A stretch of 39,926 bases of DNA from Betaproteobacteria bacterium (GCA_005882215.1 VBCK01000136.1:1-39926); one strand, 5' to 3'. Positions 1 through 9,691 are shown, counted from the first letter of the stretch. Numbers and translations: made by a program. Notes: generated by a model from the letters alone, not told the origin.

Positions 1-1161
1 CATCCAGGAGTAGTCGCCGAAGCGGGTCAGCGCGATCCCTCCGAGCCAGGCGCCGAAAAATCCTCCGATCTGGTGCGACAGCAGGGTCAGGCCGAACAGT
101 GTCGCCAGGTGGCGCGTTCCGAATAGCTTCGCGACCAGGCCGGCCGTTGGCGGCACCGTGGACAGCCACGAGAATCCCAGCGCCGCGGCGAACAGGTAGA
201 ACGTCAGCGCCGTCTTGGGCGCCAGCAGATACACCGCGATCGACGCCGCCCGCGAGAAGTAGACCCAGAACAGCAGCCACTTCAATCGGTAGGTGGTGCC
301 GAGCGCGCCCGCGGTCAGGCTGCCCGCGATGTTCGCCAGCCCGATGATGCCCAGAGAAATCGCGGCGACCCCTGAATTCAGGCCGCACAGGTTGACCTCG
401 GTCGGAAGGTGCGTGACCAGGAACGCGATGTGAAATCCGCAGGTGAAGAATCCAGCGTGCAGACACCAGTAGCTGCGGTCGCGCGAAGCCGCTGCCAGCT
501 GGGAGCGCAAGCCGCCGTGCGAAGACTCGCCCGCGGCCGCTGCTGCGGCGTGCGCTGAGCCCTGGCGCGGACTCAACAGCCGGGCGAGCGGCAGCGTGGA
601 AAGGGCGATGACCCCCATCGCCAACAACGCGTTGACCCAGCCGAACAGCGCGATCAAAGCCTGATTCAACGGCGCGAACACGAACTGGCCGAAGCTGCCT
701 CCCGCGTTGATGAATCCCGCCGCGAAGGCCCGGCGCTCGGGAGCCAGATTCCGTGCCGTCGCGCCGATCAGTATCGAGAAACTGCCGGCTCCGGCCCCCG
801 CTGACATCAGCAGGCCGAGAGTAACCACCAGTCCGGCCTGCGAGCTCACGAACGGGGCGGCCGCGGTACCGGCGGCCAGCAACAGGCCGCCCGCGACAAC
901 CACCGGCACCGGACCGTGGCGATCGGCGAGCGCGCCGAACACGGGCTGCACGGCTCCCCAGACGAACTGTCCGATCGCAAGTGCCAGGCTGATTTTGGCG
1001 ATGCCAAGACCGGTCGCGGTGTTCAGCGGCGAAAGGTACAGACCGATCGACTGCCGAACGCCAAAGGTAACCATCAGGATCGCCGCCGCGGCGCACATCA
1101 GCGGCCAGCCGGAACCGGCGGATTGTGGCGCCGTGGCAGGAGTTGCCTTGGTCGAACCCAT
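1..1161 (-). CDS. MFS transporter, 3' end beyond window
   Basis: This is a partial major facilitator superfamily permease; 387 codons are visible and the reading frame runs off the left edge without a stop. The translation is a series of hydrophobic helices. The loop between helices 2 and 3 carries the MFS signature (VFGALADRHGP, matching the G-x-L-[AS]-D-R-x-G pattern). A hydrophilic central loop rich in Ala, Ser and His separates two six-helix halves. The visible part covers most of a roughly 400-residue protein. The ATG at 1161 lies 3 nt after the stop of the upstream MarR gene, and a GGAG spans that stop, so the two genes are co-transcribed and probably coupled. The substrate cannot be read from sequence. 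A small organic acid or drug export/import role, repressed by the MarR protein, is inference. Confidence 0.88.
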   Translation of the reverse strand, partial: MGSTKATPATAPQSAGSGWPLMCAAAAILMVTFGVRQSIGLYLSPLNTATGLGIAKISLALAIGQFVWGAVQPVFGALADRHGPVPVVVAGGLLLAAGTAAAPFVSSQAGLVVTLGLLMSAGAGAGSFSILIGATARNLAPERRAFAAGFINAGGSFGQFVFAPLNQALIALFGWVNALLAMGVIALSTLPLARLLSPRQGSAHAAAAAAGESSHGGLRSQLAAASRDRSYWCLHAGFFTCGFHIAFLVTHLPTEVNLCGLNSGVAAISLGIIGLANIAGSLTAGALGTTYRLKWLLFWVYFSRAASIAVYLLAPKTALTFYLFAAALGFSWLSTVPPTAGLVAKLFGTRHLATLFGLTLLSHQIGGFFGAWLGGIALTRFGDYSWM

Positions 1162-1164
1162 CTC

Positions 1165-1635
1165 CTACTCTCCCATGTCCGGACTGCGCAGCTTCGCCAG
1201 GTAGCGATCGACCCGTCGATGCAAGCGGACCACCTCGGAATCACCCAGCGTCGCATTGACCGCGTCCTGGGCCACGCGCCAACGCGGCCTGGCCGCGGCC
1301 CACTTGGCACGTCCGGCCGGCGTCAGGCTCACTTCCCGACGGCGCGTGTTGGCGCGCGATTCCACGCGGATCCAGCCGGCCGCGGCCAGCGGGCGCAGGT
1401 TGCGCAGCAAGGTCGTGCGCTCCATGTCCATCGCTTCGGCGAGCAGCGAAAGCGTCGGGGCATGCAGACTCAACAGGTTGGACATCAGCGAGAATTGCGT
1501 GACGCGCAGTCCGCAAGGCGCCAGTGCGCGGTCGTACACAGCGGTGAGCCGGCGCGTGAGCCTGCGCAGCCGGCCGCAGGTGCAGGCCGGTACCTCGGGG
1601 CGTGCTCGGTGCTCGGAACGGGACGTGCGCGGCAT
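1165..1635 (-). CDS. MarR-family transcriptional regulator
   Basis: A 156-residue winged-helix repressor-type regulator. The N-terminal helix is followed by the MarR core: a helix-turn-helix around residues 60-85 (LSLLAEAMDMERTTLLRNL), then the wing with the conserved pattern of Arg/Asp-Thr-Arg-Arg-Arg and LTPAGR near residues 95-110. It sits immediately upstream of the MFS transporter gene (3-nt gap) and divergent from the cupin gene at 1751. A perfect palindrome 16-31 nt upstream of its start codon is the likely operator, so autorepression and control of both divergent units is a reasonable inference. The ligand is unknown; phenolic or organic-acid effectors are common in this family. An N-terminal CTCG pair (two Cys near residue 18) is unusual and could matter for redox sensing. 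Confidence 0.9.
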   Translation of the reverse strand: MPRTSRSEHRARPEVPACTCGRLRRLTRRLTAVYDRALAPCGLRVTQFSLMSNLLSLHAPTLSLLAEAMDMERTTLLRNLRPLAAAGWIRVESRANTRRREVSLTPAGRAKWAAARPRWRVAQDAVNATLGDSEVVRLHRRVDRYLAKLRSPDMGE

Positions 1636-1650
1636 GGCAGCGCAAGTTTA

Positions 1651-1666
1651 GTGTGTATATACACAC
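1651..1666. promoter_or_regulatory. Perfect 16-bp palindrome, probable MarR operator
   Basis: The sequence GTGTGTATATACACAC is its own reverse complement. It lies 16-31 nt upstream of the marR start codon at 1635 and about 85 nt before the divergent cupin start at 1751. MarR dimers typically bind 16-20 bp palindromes in such divergent regions. Binding is inferred, not shown. Confidence 0.6.
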
Positions 1667-1750
1667 ACTGACAACGCGGCCGACGATTGCGCGCGCGGCG
1701 TACATTGAAAGACGCGGTCGAATCGATTGTCAGCGCGAAAGGAGCAGCGG

Positions 1751-2128
1751 ATGAACACGGGGCAGCAGTTTTCATACGCGACCCACCTCGATGTCAAATT
1801 CCCGGCGCTGACCGTTGTCGACGTTCCGCAACTGGTCGAGGCATGCACCGATCGCTGGTACAACCAGACGCTGTGCCAGGTCAACGGCTCGGTCGCCCGT
1901 CTCGGCGTATTGCAGGGCGAATACCACTGGCATCAGCATCACGACGAAGACGAATTCTTTTTCGTCCTCGACGGCAAGTTCTTCGTCGACCTTCGCGACC
2001 GGTCGGTCGAGCTGTCGCGCTGGCAGGGATTCGTGGTTCCCAAGGGCGTCGTGCACCGCACGCGGGCGCCCGAGCGGGCCATTGTCCTGATGGTCGAGAC
2101 CGCTGCGATCGTCCCGACCGGAGACTAG
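1751..2128 (+). CDS. Small cupin-domain protein
   Basis: A 125-residue single-domain cupin (Cupin_2 type). Motif 1 is visible as [17 protein letters not shown], supplying the two His and the Glu of the metal site. Motif 2 is visible as [16 protein letters not shown], supplying the third His. The ATG at 1751 is chosen because AAAGGAG precedes it at good spacing; an in-frame TTG at 1727 would add eight residues but lacks such a site. The gene is divergent from the marR/MFS pair and shares the region holding the palindrome. Cupins of this size bind Fe, Mn or Zn and may be dioxygenases, isomerases or sugar/acid binders. The specific reaction cannot be assigned. It is followed after 23 nt by the DUF255 gene. 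Confidence 0.85.
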   Translation: MNTGQQFSYATHLDVKFPALTVVDVPQLVEACTDRWYNQTLCQVNGSVARLGVLQGEYHWHQHHDEDEFFFVLDGKFFVDLRDRSVELSRWQGFVVPKGVVHRTRAPERAIVLMVETAAIVPTGD

Positions 2129-2151
2129 CGGCGCTCAAGGTAGCATTGCGC

Positions 2152-3897
2152 ATGTCCAATCGGCTGTCCCGGGAAGCGTCCCCCTATCTGCAGCAGCACG
2201 CGGACAATCCGGTCGACTGGTATCCGTGGGGCGCGGAGGCGTTCGAGCGCGCTCGCCAGGGGAACCTGCCGATTCACCTGTCGGTCGGATATGCGGCCTG
2301 TCACTGGTGCCACGTAATGGCCCACGAGTCCTTCGAGGACCCGCGGACCGCGGGCCTGCTGAACGAGCGCTTTGTCAATATCAAGGTCGACCGGCAGGAG
2401 CGGCCCGACGTCGACGACGTCTACCAGAAAGTCGTGCAGATGATGGGGGAGTCCGGCGGATGGCCGCTGACGGTCTTCCTGACGCCGCAGCGGGAGCCGT
2501 TCTTCGGTGGGACCTACTTTCCGCCGCAGGACCGTTATGGACGACCCGGGTTCCCTAGCCTGATCGTGGCGCTGAGCGATGCCTGGAAGAGGCAGGATCA
2601 GGATCTGCTTTCGAACGTCGAGGCGTTCAAGTACGGTTTCGGCGAGCTGGACCGGCAGGCGTTCCAGGGCGAGGCCGTGCAATCCGAAGACCTGCCGCTG
2701 GTGGCGGCGCGGGCGCTGGCCGAACATACGGACCCGGTGTACGGCGGCCTGAAGGGCGCGCCCAAGTTTCCCAACCCGAGCTCCGTGGACCTGATGCTGC
2801 GCGCGCACGCGCGCACGCGCGAGGCGGCCCTGTTGACCGCGGTGCAGACCACACTGGACCGGATGGGCGCCGGCGGCATCTACGACCACCTGGGAGGCGG
2901 CTTTTCGCGCTACAGCGTCGACGAGCGCTGGGCGGTGCCGCATTTCGAGAAGATGCTGTACGACAACGGGCAGCTGGTGCGGCTGTACGCCGATGCCTAC
3001 CGGCTGACCGGCAAGCCCTCATGGCGCCGGATCTTCGAGGGGACGATCGAGTACGTGCTGCGCGACCTGTCGCATCCGGAAGGCGGCTTTTTCGCCAGCG
3101 AGGACGCCGACAGCGAGGGCGAAGAGGGCCGCTTCTACGTTTGGACCCCGGCGCAAGTCAACCAGGCGCTAGGCCCGCGGGATGGCGCGTTCGCGTGCCG
3201 CGCGCTCGGGATCACCGAGCACGGGAATTTCGAGGGCGGCCGCTCGGTGCCCCACCGGGCCATCGAGCTGGACGCGGCCGACGAGGCTCGGCTCGACGCT
3301 TTGCGTGCGCGACTTTACGAGTCGTGTTTCGACGCCCGATATCTCGCGGGCGCGGGCGAGCTCGCCGACCGCATTCTCGAGAAATTCTGGGACGATGGGC
3401 TGTACTTCACGGCGGCCGACGCCGAAGCCCTGGTGCACCGTCCCCGCTCCCCATTCGACCACGCCTGGCCCTCCGGCACGTCGAGCACCGCGTTCGGGCT
3501 GTTCAGGTTGTACGAGCTGACCGGCAAGCTCACTTACCGCGAGCGTGCCGAGCGAGTGGCGCGCGACCTGCAAGCCGCGGCCGCTCGCAATGCGTTCGGC
3601 TTCTCGCACCTGCTGGCGGCGATGGATTTTGCGCAGCAGGGGCCCATGACAATCGTCTTCGCCGGCGAATCGCCCGATGTGCAGCCGCTCGTGCAGGCGA
3701 TTCACCGCGCCTATGTGCCGGCGCGCGCGCTGGCGCTGGCGCAACACGTGCCGGCCGGGTTGGGCCGCACGCCGGTCAACGGACAGCCCGCGGCTTACGT
3801 ATGCCGCAATCAGACCTGCCAGGCGCCCGTGACGACGGCGGAGGCGCTCAGAGAGATTGTCACCACGGCCGCGCCAGCCGCACAGCGGTCGGGTTGA
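2152..3897 (+). CDS. DUF255 / YyaL-type thioredoxin-fold protein
   Basis: A 581-residue member of the thioredoxin-domain (DUF255, SSP411/spermatogenesis-associated protein 20) family. The start gives [20 protein letters not shown], the hallmark N-terminus. It is followed by the CHWC redox motif in [19 protein letters not shown], the [11 protein letters not shown] and GGTYFPP segments of the thioredoxin-like domain, and a long alpha/alpha-barrel region with [27 protein letters not shown] and [11 protein letters not shown]. It is shorter than many homologues (often 650-690 residues), mainly at the C-terminus, but no frameshift is evident. The family resembles N-acylglucosamine epimerase-like (alpha/alpha)6 barrels fused to thioredoxin; its biological role is poorly defined. 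It ends 10 nt from the convergent YVTN gene. Confidence 0.92.
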   Translation: MSNRLSREASPYLQQHADNPVDWYPWGAEAFERARQGNLPIHLSVGYAACHWCHVMAHESFEDPRTAGLLNERFVNIKVDRQERPDVDDVYQKVVQMMGESGGWPLTVFLTPQREPFFGGTYFPPQDRYGRPGFPSLIVALSDAWKRQDQDLLSNVEAFKYGFGELDRQAFQGEAVQSEDLPLVAARALAEHTDPVYGGLKGAPKFPNPSSVDLMLRAHARTREAALLTAVQTTLDRMGAGGIYDHLGGGFSRYSVDERWAVPHFEKMLYDNGQLVRLYADAYRLTGKPSWRRIFEGTIEYVLRDLSHPEGGFFASEDADSEGEEGRFYVWTPAQVNQALGPRDGAFACRALGITEHGNFEGGRSVPHRAIELDAADEARLDALRARLYESCFDARYLAGAGELADRILEKFWDDGLYFTAADAEALVHRPRSPFDHAWPSGTSSTAFGLFRLYELTGKLTYRERAERVARDLQAAAARNAFGFSHLLAAMDFAQQGPMTIVFAGESPDVQPLVQAIHRAYVPARALALAQHVPAGLGRTPVNGQPAAYVCRNQTCQAPVTTAEALREIVTTAAPAAQRSG

Positions 3898-3907
3898 CGG
3901 CTGCCCG

Positions 3908-4996
3908 TCAGTGGGCTCCTGCAGGAGGCGGCGCATCCAGGCTGCCGCTCGCCTTCGGGTAGGTCACGATTCCCCACGGTTGGTCGAATCCGGTCAGCGT
4001 CGACACGGCCTGGCGCTTGGCCACGTCGATCACGGTCAGCGCATTGGATCGACCGCAGGCCACCAGAACTCTTTGCCCGTCGGGCGTAAAGCTGAAGTGC
4101 CAGCACCGTTTGCCCACTGGAATCGAGGCGATCGGTGCCAACGTACTGGCATCCAGAACCTGGATCTGCTCGGAGCGCGCGGCCGCGATCCACACGGTCG
4201 CGCCGCCTGGCGCGAACGCGACTCCGTAGGGACCCTTGCCGGTCGGAACCGCTTTGAGCACGGCATAGTGCGAGTCGAGCACCAGGACGTTGTCCGAGCT
4301 CTCCAGTGTCACCAGGAACCTCGAGCCGTCAGGCGAAGCCTTTACACCGCGCGGCCGCTTGCCGTACGGGGAGATGTCGATTTTCTTGATCGCACGCCCC
4401 GATTCGAGCTGGTAAACGACCACCGTGTCGTCGCCCTCGTTCGCAACGACCAGCTCGCGTCCGTCCGGCGAAAATTCCATGCCTTCGGTTTCCGGCGAAG
4501 CGGGCAGGCGGGCCGACACCTCGAATTTCGACAGATCGATCACCGCGATCTCGGCCGGCTCGGCGGCCTGCTCTTGCGTGGCCTTGCCGGACTTGCCGGC
4601 TGATTCGTCCTTACCCGGCGGCTTGCCCGAGGAACTGGGCTCGTAGGTGACGTAGGCAAAATGCCCGTTGGGACTGACACGGACGAATTCCGCGTTCTTG
4701 CCAACCGCGATCCGGTGGATCGTCTTTCCGGTCGCCGTGTCAACCACGCTGACATCCTCGTCGGCCTGGTTCGCAGTCACCAGCGTGCGGCCGTCGGGCG
4801 TGATACCTACGCCGCGCGGATCCTTGCCGACCGCAAGGGTCTGCCGCGTTTTCATCGTCGCCAGGTCGATCACGGTGACGCCGTCGCCCTGGTTGGTGAC
4901 GTACGCGACGTTTTCAGGGGTCGCGGCCCACACTGGGCTGAGCGGCGCGGTCAACACAGTCAAAGCGCAAACGGCCAACCGCCGCCAAGAATTCAT
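3908..4996 (-). CDS. Secreted YVTN-family beta-propeller protein
   Basis: A 362-residue exported beta-propeller. After a signal peptide (MNSWRRLAVCALTVL to about AWA) come about seven 40-residue repeats with the YVTN-type signature: NVAYVTNQGDGVTVIDLAT, GKDPRGVGITPDGRTLVTAN, GPYGVAFAPGG and similar. One repeat carries a hydrophilic insert rich in Gly, Lys, Ser and Glu around residues 122-147. The ATG at 4996 overlaps the TGA of the upstream lldD gene (ATGA), so translation is coupled. The ORF could extend to 5050, but that would overlap lldD deeply and displace the signal peptide. YVTN proteins often accompany periplasmic redox enzymes; here the partner is a lactate dehydrogenase. The molecular function is unknown. 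Confidence 0.88.
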   Translation of the reverse strand: MNSWRRLAVCALTVLTAPLSPVWAATPENVAYVTNQGDGVTVIDLATMKTRQTLAVGKDPRGVGITPDGRTLVTANQADEDVSVVDTATGKTIHRIAVGKNAEFVRVSPNGHFAYVTYEPSSSGKPPGKDESAGKSGKATQEQAAEPAEIAVIDLSKFEVSARLPASPETEGMEFSPDGRELVVANEGDDTVVVYQLESGRAIKKIDISPYGKRPRGVKASPDGSRFLVTLESSDNVLVLDSHYAVLKAVPTGKGPYGVAFAPGGATVWIAAARSEQIQVLDASTLAPIASIPVGKRCWHFSFTPDGQRVLVACGRSNALTVIDVAKRQAVSTLTGFDQPWGIVTYPKASGSLDAPPPAGAH

Positions 4997-6135
4997 GGGT
5001 TGCTCCACAGGATCGAGCGGTTCACGTCGCGGATGTCGGTACGACCGCATAGAGCCATCGTCAGATCCAGCTCGTTGCGAATGATCTCCAGGCAGCGGCT
5101 GACCCCTGCTTCACCCAGGGCACCGAGTCCGTACAGAAACGCGCGGCCGATCAGCGTACCGCGCGCGCCCAGCGCAATCGCTTTCAGCACATCCTGTCCG
5201 GAACGGATGCCGCCGTCCATCCAGACCTCGATCCGCGAGCCAACCGCTTCGACGATCGGCGGTAGCGCACGGATCGCGCTCGGGGCGCCATCGAGCTGGC
5301 GGCCGCCGTGATTGGAGACGATCAGTGCGTCGGCGCCGCTGGCGACGGCGCGCGCGGCGTCTTCGGGGTCCATGATGCCCTTCAGGATCAACTTGCCACC
5401 CCAGCGGTTCCTTATCCAGGCCACGTCGTCCCAGCTCAATCGGGGGTCAAACTGTTGGGCGGTCCAGGCCGACAAGGAGCTCAGATCGTCGACCCCGGTC
5501 ACGTGACCGACGATGTTGCCGAATTGGCGCCGCCGGGTCCCGAGCATGGCCAGGCACCAGCGCGGTTTGGTGGCAAGGTCGATCAGGTTTGCGAGCGTGG
5601 GCTTGGGCGGCGCGCTCAGCCCGTTCTTCAAGTCCTTGTGCCGCTGCGCCAGGATCTGCAGATCGAGCGTCAGCATCAGAGCCGAGCAGCGGGCGGCTCG
5701 GGCGCGCTCGATCAGGCGCTCGATGAACCCGCGGTCCCGCATCACGTACAGCTGGAACCAGAACGGCGCCTTCGTGTGCGAGGCGACGTCCTCGATCGAG
5801 CAGATGCTCATCGTCGACAGCGTGAAAGGAATGCCGAAGCGCTCGGCGGCGCGAGCCGCGAGGATCTCGCCGTCTGCATGTTGCATGCCCGTGAATCCGG
5901 TCGGAGCCAGCGCGACCGGCATCGCGACGTCCTGGCCGATCATCTGCGTGCGCAGGTTGCGGGTCTGAACGTCGATGGCCACGCGCTGGCGCAGCTGGAT
6001 GCCCGGGAAATCGGCTTCGTTGGCGCGGTACGTCACTTCGGCCCACGATCCGCTGTCCGCATAGTCGTAGAACATCCGCGGCACGCGCCTTTGCGCCAGC
6101 CGGCGAAGGTCCTCGATGCAGGTGATCACGGGCAT
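4993..6135 (-). CDS. lldD: FMN-dependent L-lactate dehydrogenase (LldD-like)
   Basis: A 380-residue FMN-dependent alpha-hydroxyacid dehydrogenase. It begins with PVITCIEDLRRLAQRRVPRM and FYDYADSGSW, typical of LldD. It carries the substrate/FMN segments LAPTGFTGMQHADGE, FWFQLYV, LKGIMDPEDA (Lys252) and the signature SNHGGRQLDGAPS, with catalytic His276 and substrate Arg279, then WMDGGIRSGQDVLKA and GRAFLYGL. The enzyme oxidises L-lactate to pyruvate, passing electrons to quinone at the inner membrane. Relatives oxidise glycolate or mandelate, so the substrate is not certain. The start at 6135 is preceded by TTGGAGCA; the frame stays open to 6306 but has no better site. It is divergent from the DUF748 gene (115-bp gap) and coupled by ATGA overlap to the YVTN gene. 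Confidence 0.9.
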   Translation of the reverse strand: MPVITCIEDLRRLAQRRVPRMFYDYADSGSWAEVTYRANEADFPGIQLRQRVAIDVQTRNLRTQMIGQDVAMPVALAPTGFTGMQHADGEILAARAAERFGIPFTLSTMSICSIEDVASHTKAPFWFQLYVMRDRGFIERLIERARAARCSALMLTLDLQILAQRHKDLKNGLSAPPKPTLANLIDLATKPRWCLAMLGTRRRQFGNIVGHVTGVDDLSSLSAWTAQQFDPRLSWDDVAWIRNRWGGKLILKGIMDPEDAARAVASGADALIVSNHGGRQLDGAPSAIRALPPIVEAVGSRIEVWMDGGIRSGQDVLKAIALGARGTLIGRAFLYGLGALGEAGVSRCLEIIRNELDLTMALCGRTDIRDVNRSILWSNP

Positions 6136-6250
6136 GCGGCTGCTCCAATGGTCCCAGGAAACCGGTTCGGATCGCCGCAATGCTACCCCTGTGTATCGTT
6201 GGACCCGTTCCCGGAAGCAATCACCGTTTCGAACGCGGCCCGAGGCGCAC

Positions 6251-9200
6251 ATGAAGCGATTTGACGGCCTGGTCAAGGCAGTCCACCGACCTTGGGTCCG
6301 ACGCACCGCCCTGATTCTGGGTGCGCTGTTCGTGCTGTTTGGACTGCTCGGCTACTTGGCACTGCCCGGCATCATCAAGTCGCAGGCCGAGAAGGCGGTT
6401 ACTGCGGCATTGCATCGGAAATTCACGATCGAGCGCGTCGTCGTACGTCCGTATGCGCTGGCCGTCTCTGTTCAGGGCGTCAGAGTGTACGAGCCCGACG
6501 GACACAATGTGTTCGCGTCGTTTCAGGACCTGCAGGCGCGCATCTCGACATCCTCGTTGATCCACCTGGCCCCGGTCGTCAAGGAGTTGCACCTGGTTGG
6601 CCCGTTCGTGCACCTGACCCGAGACGAGGCGAATCGCTACAGCACGGACGACATCGTTGCCGCACTTTCCGCGAGCGGGCCGAAGCCCGCCGAAGCGCGC
6701 AGCGCGAAGGCGGGCGCGCGGTTCTCCGTGTACAACATCCGTGTCGACGGCGGTCGGTTCGAGTTCGATGATCGACCGGCCGGTGTCCACCACACGGTGA
6801 CCGACCTGAAGATCGGGATACCGTTCGTTTCGTCGCTGCCCTCCCAGGAGGAGGTGTTTGTCGAGCCGCTGTTGAGCGCGGTCATCAATGGTTCGCCGCT
6901 GTTGATCAAGGGCCGGGCCCGGCCCTTTGCGCCGACCCGGGAAGCCATCGTGGACCTCGACCTGGATCGGATCGATCTTCCGAAGTACCTGGAGTACCTG
7001 CCATTCGAACCGCGTTTCCGGATGCCCGCAGCGCAGCTCGATCTGCACCTGCAGGCAAGCTTTCAGCAACCGCAGGAGCGAGCCCCCGCGGTGATCCTGA
7101 GCGGGCGTGCCACGTTGAGGTCGCTGCAGCTCACCGCGCCGGACGGCGCTCCGATCCTGGCGCTGCCGGAATTCGTCGTTGAATTGGGCAAAGCCGATCT
7201 GCTCGGCGGACGCATCGAGGTCTCGCGCGTAGCAGCCACCGGGCTGGACCTGAATGTAATCAAAGACGGTCACGGCGGAGTCAACCTGCAACTGCTGGCG
7301 CCGCCCGATTCGAGGCGCCCCCAACAACCGCCGAGGGCGGACGGGGCCGATGCGAGCTCCGCGCCGGGTGCGCCCGCGTTCCACGTCGCCATCGGTCAGA
7401 TCGCGCTCAAGGACGCGACGCTGCGTTTCAGCGATCGCAGCGCGGCTCGGCCGCTCGAGGCTGCGGTCGAGCAGTTCGACTTGCGGATCGCCGATGCTGC
7501 GTTGGACCTGCAGGCAGGACGGCTCGCGGTCGGCCAGATCGACTCCGGCAGCGCTCGTTTCCGGATGCAACAGGGACGCACCGAAGCCGAGCCGCGAGCG
7601 GGTGATCAAACGTCCGCGCCAGTGGCCGTTGCAGGACGCGCCGCGCGCGCCGGCTCGGAACCGACGCCGCCGGATGCGGCGCAGCCCTGGGCCGTGTCCG
7701 TGGATCGGGTCTTGCTCGGCAACTGGGCGGCGCGCATCGAGAGCCGGGGGCTGCCTCAGTTGGCCGTCACCGCCGTCACCGCGATCACGATCGCTGCCGA
7801 AAATCTGTCCAGCGCAAGCGGCAGCGCACCCGGCAAGATCGACCTGAAGGCGAAGGTGAATCGCAGCGGTGCGCTGTCGGTCGCGGGGGCGCTTGGCCTG
7901 GCGCCAGTGCATGCCGATCTTGCGCTGGACCTGAAGGGGGTGGAGCTGCTCGCCTTGCAGCCGTATTTCACGGAACGGATCAACCTGCTGGTGACGCGGG
8001 CGGACCTGAGCACCCGCGGTCGGCTCTTGCTGGACGGCAATCCGGACGGCAGCTTCAAGGGCGGCTTTCGAGGCGACGCGACGCTGGGCAACCTGGCGAC
8101 CATCGACAAGTCGAACGCGAACGACTTCGTGAACTGGAAGTCGCTGTCCTTCAGCGGCGTGGACGCGCGACTTGCCCCGTTTTCGCTCGGGATCGACCAG
8201 ATCACGCTGAGCGAGTTCTTTGCGCGCGTGATCATCGATCCGTCCGGCCGGATCAACCTGCAGGACATCGTCCGAGGGGGCGGCGGCGGGCGGCGCAGCC
8301 TGACCTCGGAGCAGCCGGAGGAGGTCCTGGCGCAATCGGCGCAGGCGCAACCGCCGCCGCAGCCGCAGCCGACCGAAACGCCGGCTTCGGCGCCCGTTCA
8401 TATCACCATCCGGCAGGCGGCGCTGCAGGCCGGCCGTGTCCGCTTGACGGACAACTTCGTCAAGCCGAACTACACCGCGAACCTGGACGAGCTGGCCGGC
8501 ACCGTCAGCGGTTTATCCTCGGACGCGAGCTCCGCTGCGGTGGTCGACCTGCACGGCGAGGTCAACAATGCGCCCCTGAACATCGCGGGGCGGATCAATC
8601 CGATCAAGGGTGACCTGTTCGTGGACCTGACGGCTGGCGTACACGGGATGGAACTTGCGCCGCTCAGTCCCTATTCGGACAAGTACGTCGGCTACGGCAT
8701 CGAGCGCGGCAAGTTGTCGTTCGATGTGGCTTACAAGCTCGAGCACCGGCAATTGAGCGCCGAAAACCGCCTGATCCTGGACCAGCTGACCTTTGGTGAC
8801 AAGGTGGACAGTCCGACCGCGACCACGCTGCCCGTTCAGCTGGCGGTCGCATTGCTGAAGGACCGCAACGGCGTGATCGACGTGAATCTGCCGATCGGCG
8901 GATCGCTGGACGATCCGCAGTTCTCGGTGGGCGGCGTGATCGTCAAGGTCATTGTGAATCTGGTCACCAAGGCGGTCACGGCTCCATTCGCGCTATTGGG
9001 CAGCCTGTTCGGAGGCGGCGAGGAGCTCTCGTTCATCGAATATGCCCCGGGCACGAGCGAAGTGGCGCCGGCGAATGAATCCAGGCTGACGGCGCTCGCC
9101 AAAGCGCTCAACGAGCGACCCGGATTGAAACTGGAGATCGCGGCGCGGGTGGATCCGGCCAGCGACCGGGAAGGACTGCAGCGCGCCGGCCTGGATCGGC

Positions 9201-9598
9201 GCGTGCGCGCGCTGAAGGTGAAGGACCTGGTGGCCAAGGGTGAGTCGGCGACCGTGGCCGAGGTGGCGGTTTCGCCGGAGGAGTATCCCGTGCTGCTCGG
9301 GCGGGTTTACGAAGCGGAAAAGGCCGCCAAGCCGCGCAGCGCGTCCGCAGCGCAGCCGCCGCCGGCACCGGCCGAATTGGAGAAGCTGCTGCTGGCGGAC
9401 ACCCCGGTCGGCGACGACGACCTGAAGGCGCTCGGCGACCGGCGGTCGCAGCTCGTCAAGCAATGGCTGCAGACGAACGGGCAGGTTCCGGAGCAGCGTC
9501 TGTTCCTGCTGGCGACCCAGCTCGGCGACAGTGCGGATGCGGGTCGGACCGGTCAATCTGGCGCCAAGAGCAGCCGGATCGAGTTTTCGCTGAAGTGA
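6251..9598 (+). CDS. DUF748 (AsmA-like) envelope protein
   Basis: A 1115-residue inner-membrane-anchored protein. One N-terminal transmembrane helix (about residues 17-38, LILGALFVLFGLLGYLALPG) is followed by a long periplasmic region of AsmA/DUF748 type, with repeating beta-strand units such as VVVRPYALAVSVQGVRVYEP, the N-terminal block typical of the family. A Pro/Gln-rich linker lies near residues 697-716. The C-terminal part contains SFIEYAPGTSEVAPANESRL followed by alternating helices, resembling an OmpA-like peptidoglycan-associated fold in outline only. AsmA-like proteins are now linked to phospholipid transport between membranes; the precise role of DUF748 members is undefined. The ATG at 6251 has GAGG five bases upstream and gives a proper membrane anchor. 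The opposite strand has a long open frame that is only a shadow. Confidence 0.9.
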   Translation: MKRFDGLVKAVHRPWVRRTALILGALFVLFGLLGYLALPGIIKSQAEKAVTAALHRKFTIERVVVRPYALAVSVQGVRVYEPDGHNVFASFQDLQARISTSSLIHLAPVVKELHLVGPFVHLTRDEANRYSTDDIVAALSASGPKPAEARSAKAGARFSVYNIRVDGGRFEFDDRPAGVHHTVTDLKIGIPFVSSLPSQEEVFVEPLLSAVINGSPLLIKGRARPFAPTREAIVDLDLDRIDLPKYLEYLPFEPRFRMPAAQLDLHLQASFQQPQERAPAVILSGRATLRSLQLTAPDGAPILALPEFVVELGKADLLGGRIEVSRVAATGLDLNVIKDGHGGVNLQLLAPPDSRRPQQPPRADGADASSAPGAPAFHVAIGQIALKDATLRFSDRSAARPLEAAVEQFDLRIADAALDLQAGRLAVGQIDSGSARFRMQQGRTEAEPRAGDQTSAPVAVAGRAARAGSEPTPPDAAQPWAVSVDRVLLGNWAARIESRGLPQLAVTAVTAITIAAENLSSASGSAPGKIDLKAKVNRSGALSVAGALGLAPVHADLALDLKGVELLALQPYFTERINLLVTRADLSTRGRLLLDGNPDGSFKGGFRGDATLGNLATIDKSNANDFVNWKSLSFSGVDARLAPFSLGIDQITLSEFFARVIIDPSGRINLQDIVRGGGGGRRSLTSEQPEEVLAQSAQAQPPPQPQPTETPASAPVHITIRQAALQAGRVRLTDNFVKPNYTANLDELAGTVSGLSSDASSAAVVDLHGEVNNAPLNIAGRINPIKGDLFVDLTAGVHGMELAPLSPYSDKYVGYGIERGKLSFDVAYKLEHRQLSAENRLILDQLTFGDKVDSPTATTLPVQLAVALLKDRNGVIDVNLPIGGSLDDPQFSVGGVIVKVIVNLVTKAVTAPFALLGSLFGGGEELSFIEYAPGTSEVAPANESRLTALAKALNERPGLKLEIAARVDPASDREGLQRAGLDRRVRALKVKDLVAKGESATVAEVAVSPEEYPVLLGRVYEAEKAAKPRSASAAQPPPAPAELEKLLLADTPVGDDDLKALGDRRSQLVKQWLQTNGQVPEQRLFLLATQLGDSADAGRTGQSGAKSSRIEFSLK

Positions 9599-9691
9599 AG
9601 AACATGGCCGCCATTTGCACTTCCGCTCGGCGCTGATACGATTTCTTATCGCACGACGGCGCATTGCTTTGCGAGCGCCAGGAGACCGACC

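Noticed and set aside
1668-1733. CTGACAA/TTGTCAG inverted repeat in the marR-cupin gap
   Set aside because: Seven-bp arms separated by more than 50 bp are likely by chance, and the nearby 16-bp palindrome is a far better operator.
1687-2151. Upstream extension of the DUF255 frame
   Set aside because: It overlaps the cupin gene in another frame and its product is Arg-rich. The family N-terminus begins at the ATG 2152.
6221-8401. A 726-codon minus-strand frame opposite the DUF748 gene
   Set aside because: Same composition bias, no motif, no ribosome site; the plus-strand protein has a membrane anchor and family pattern.
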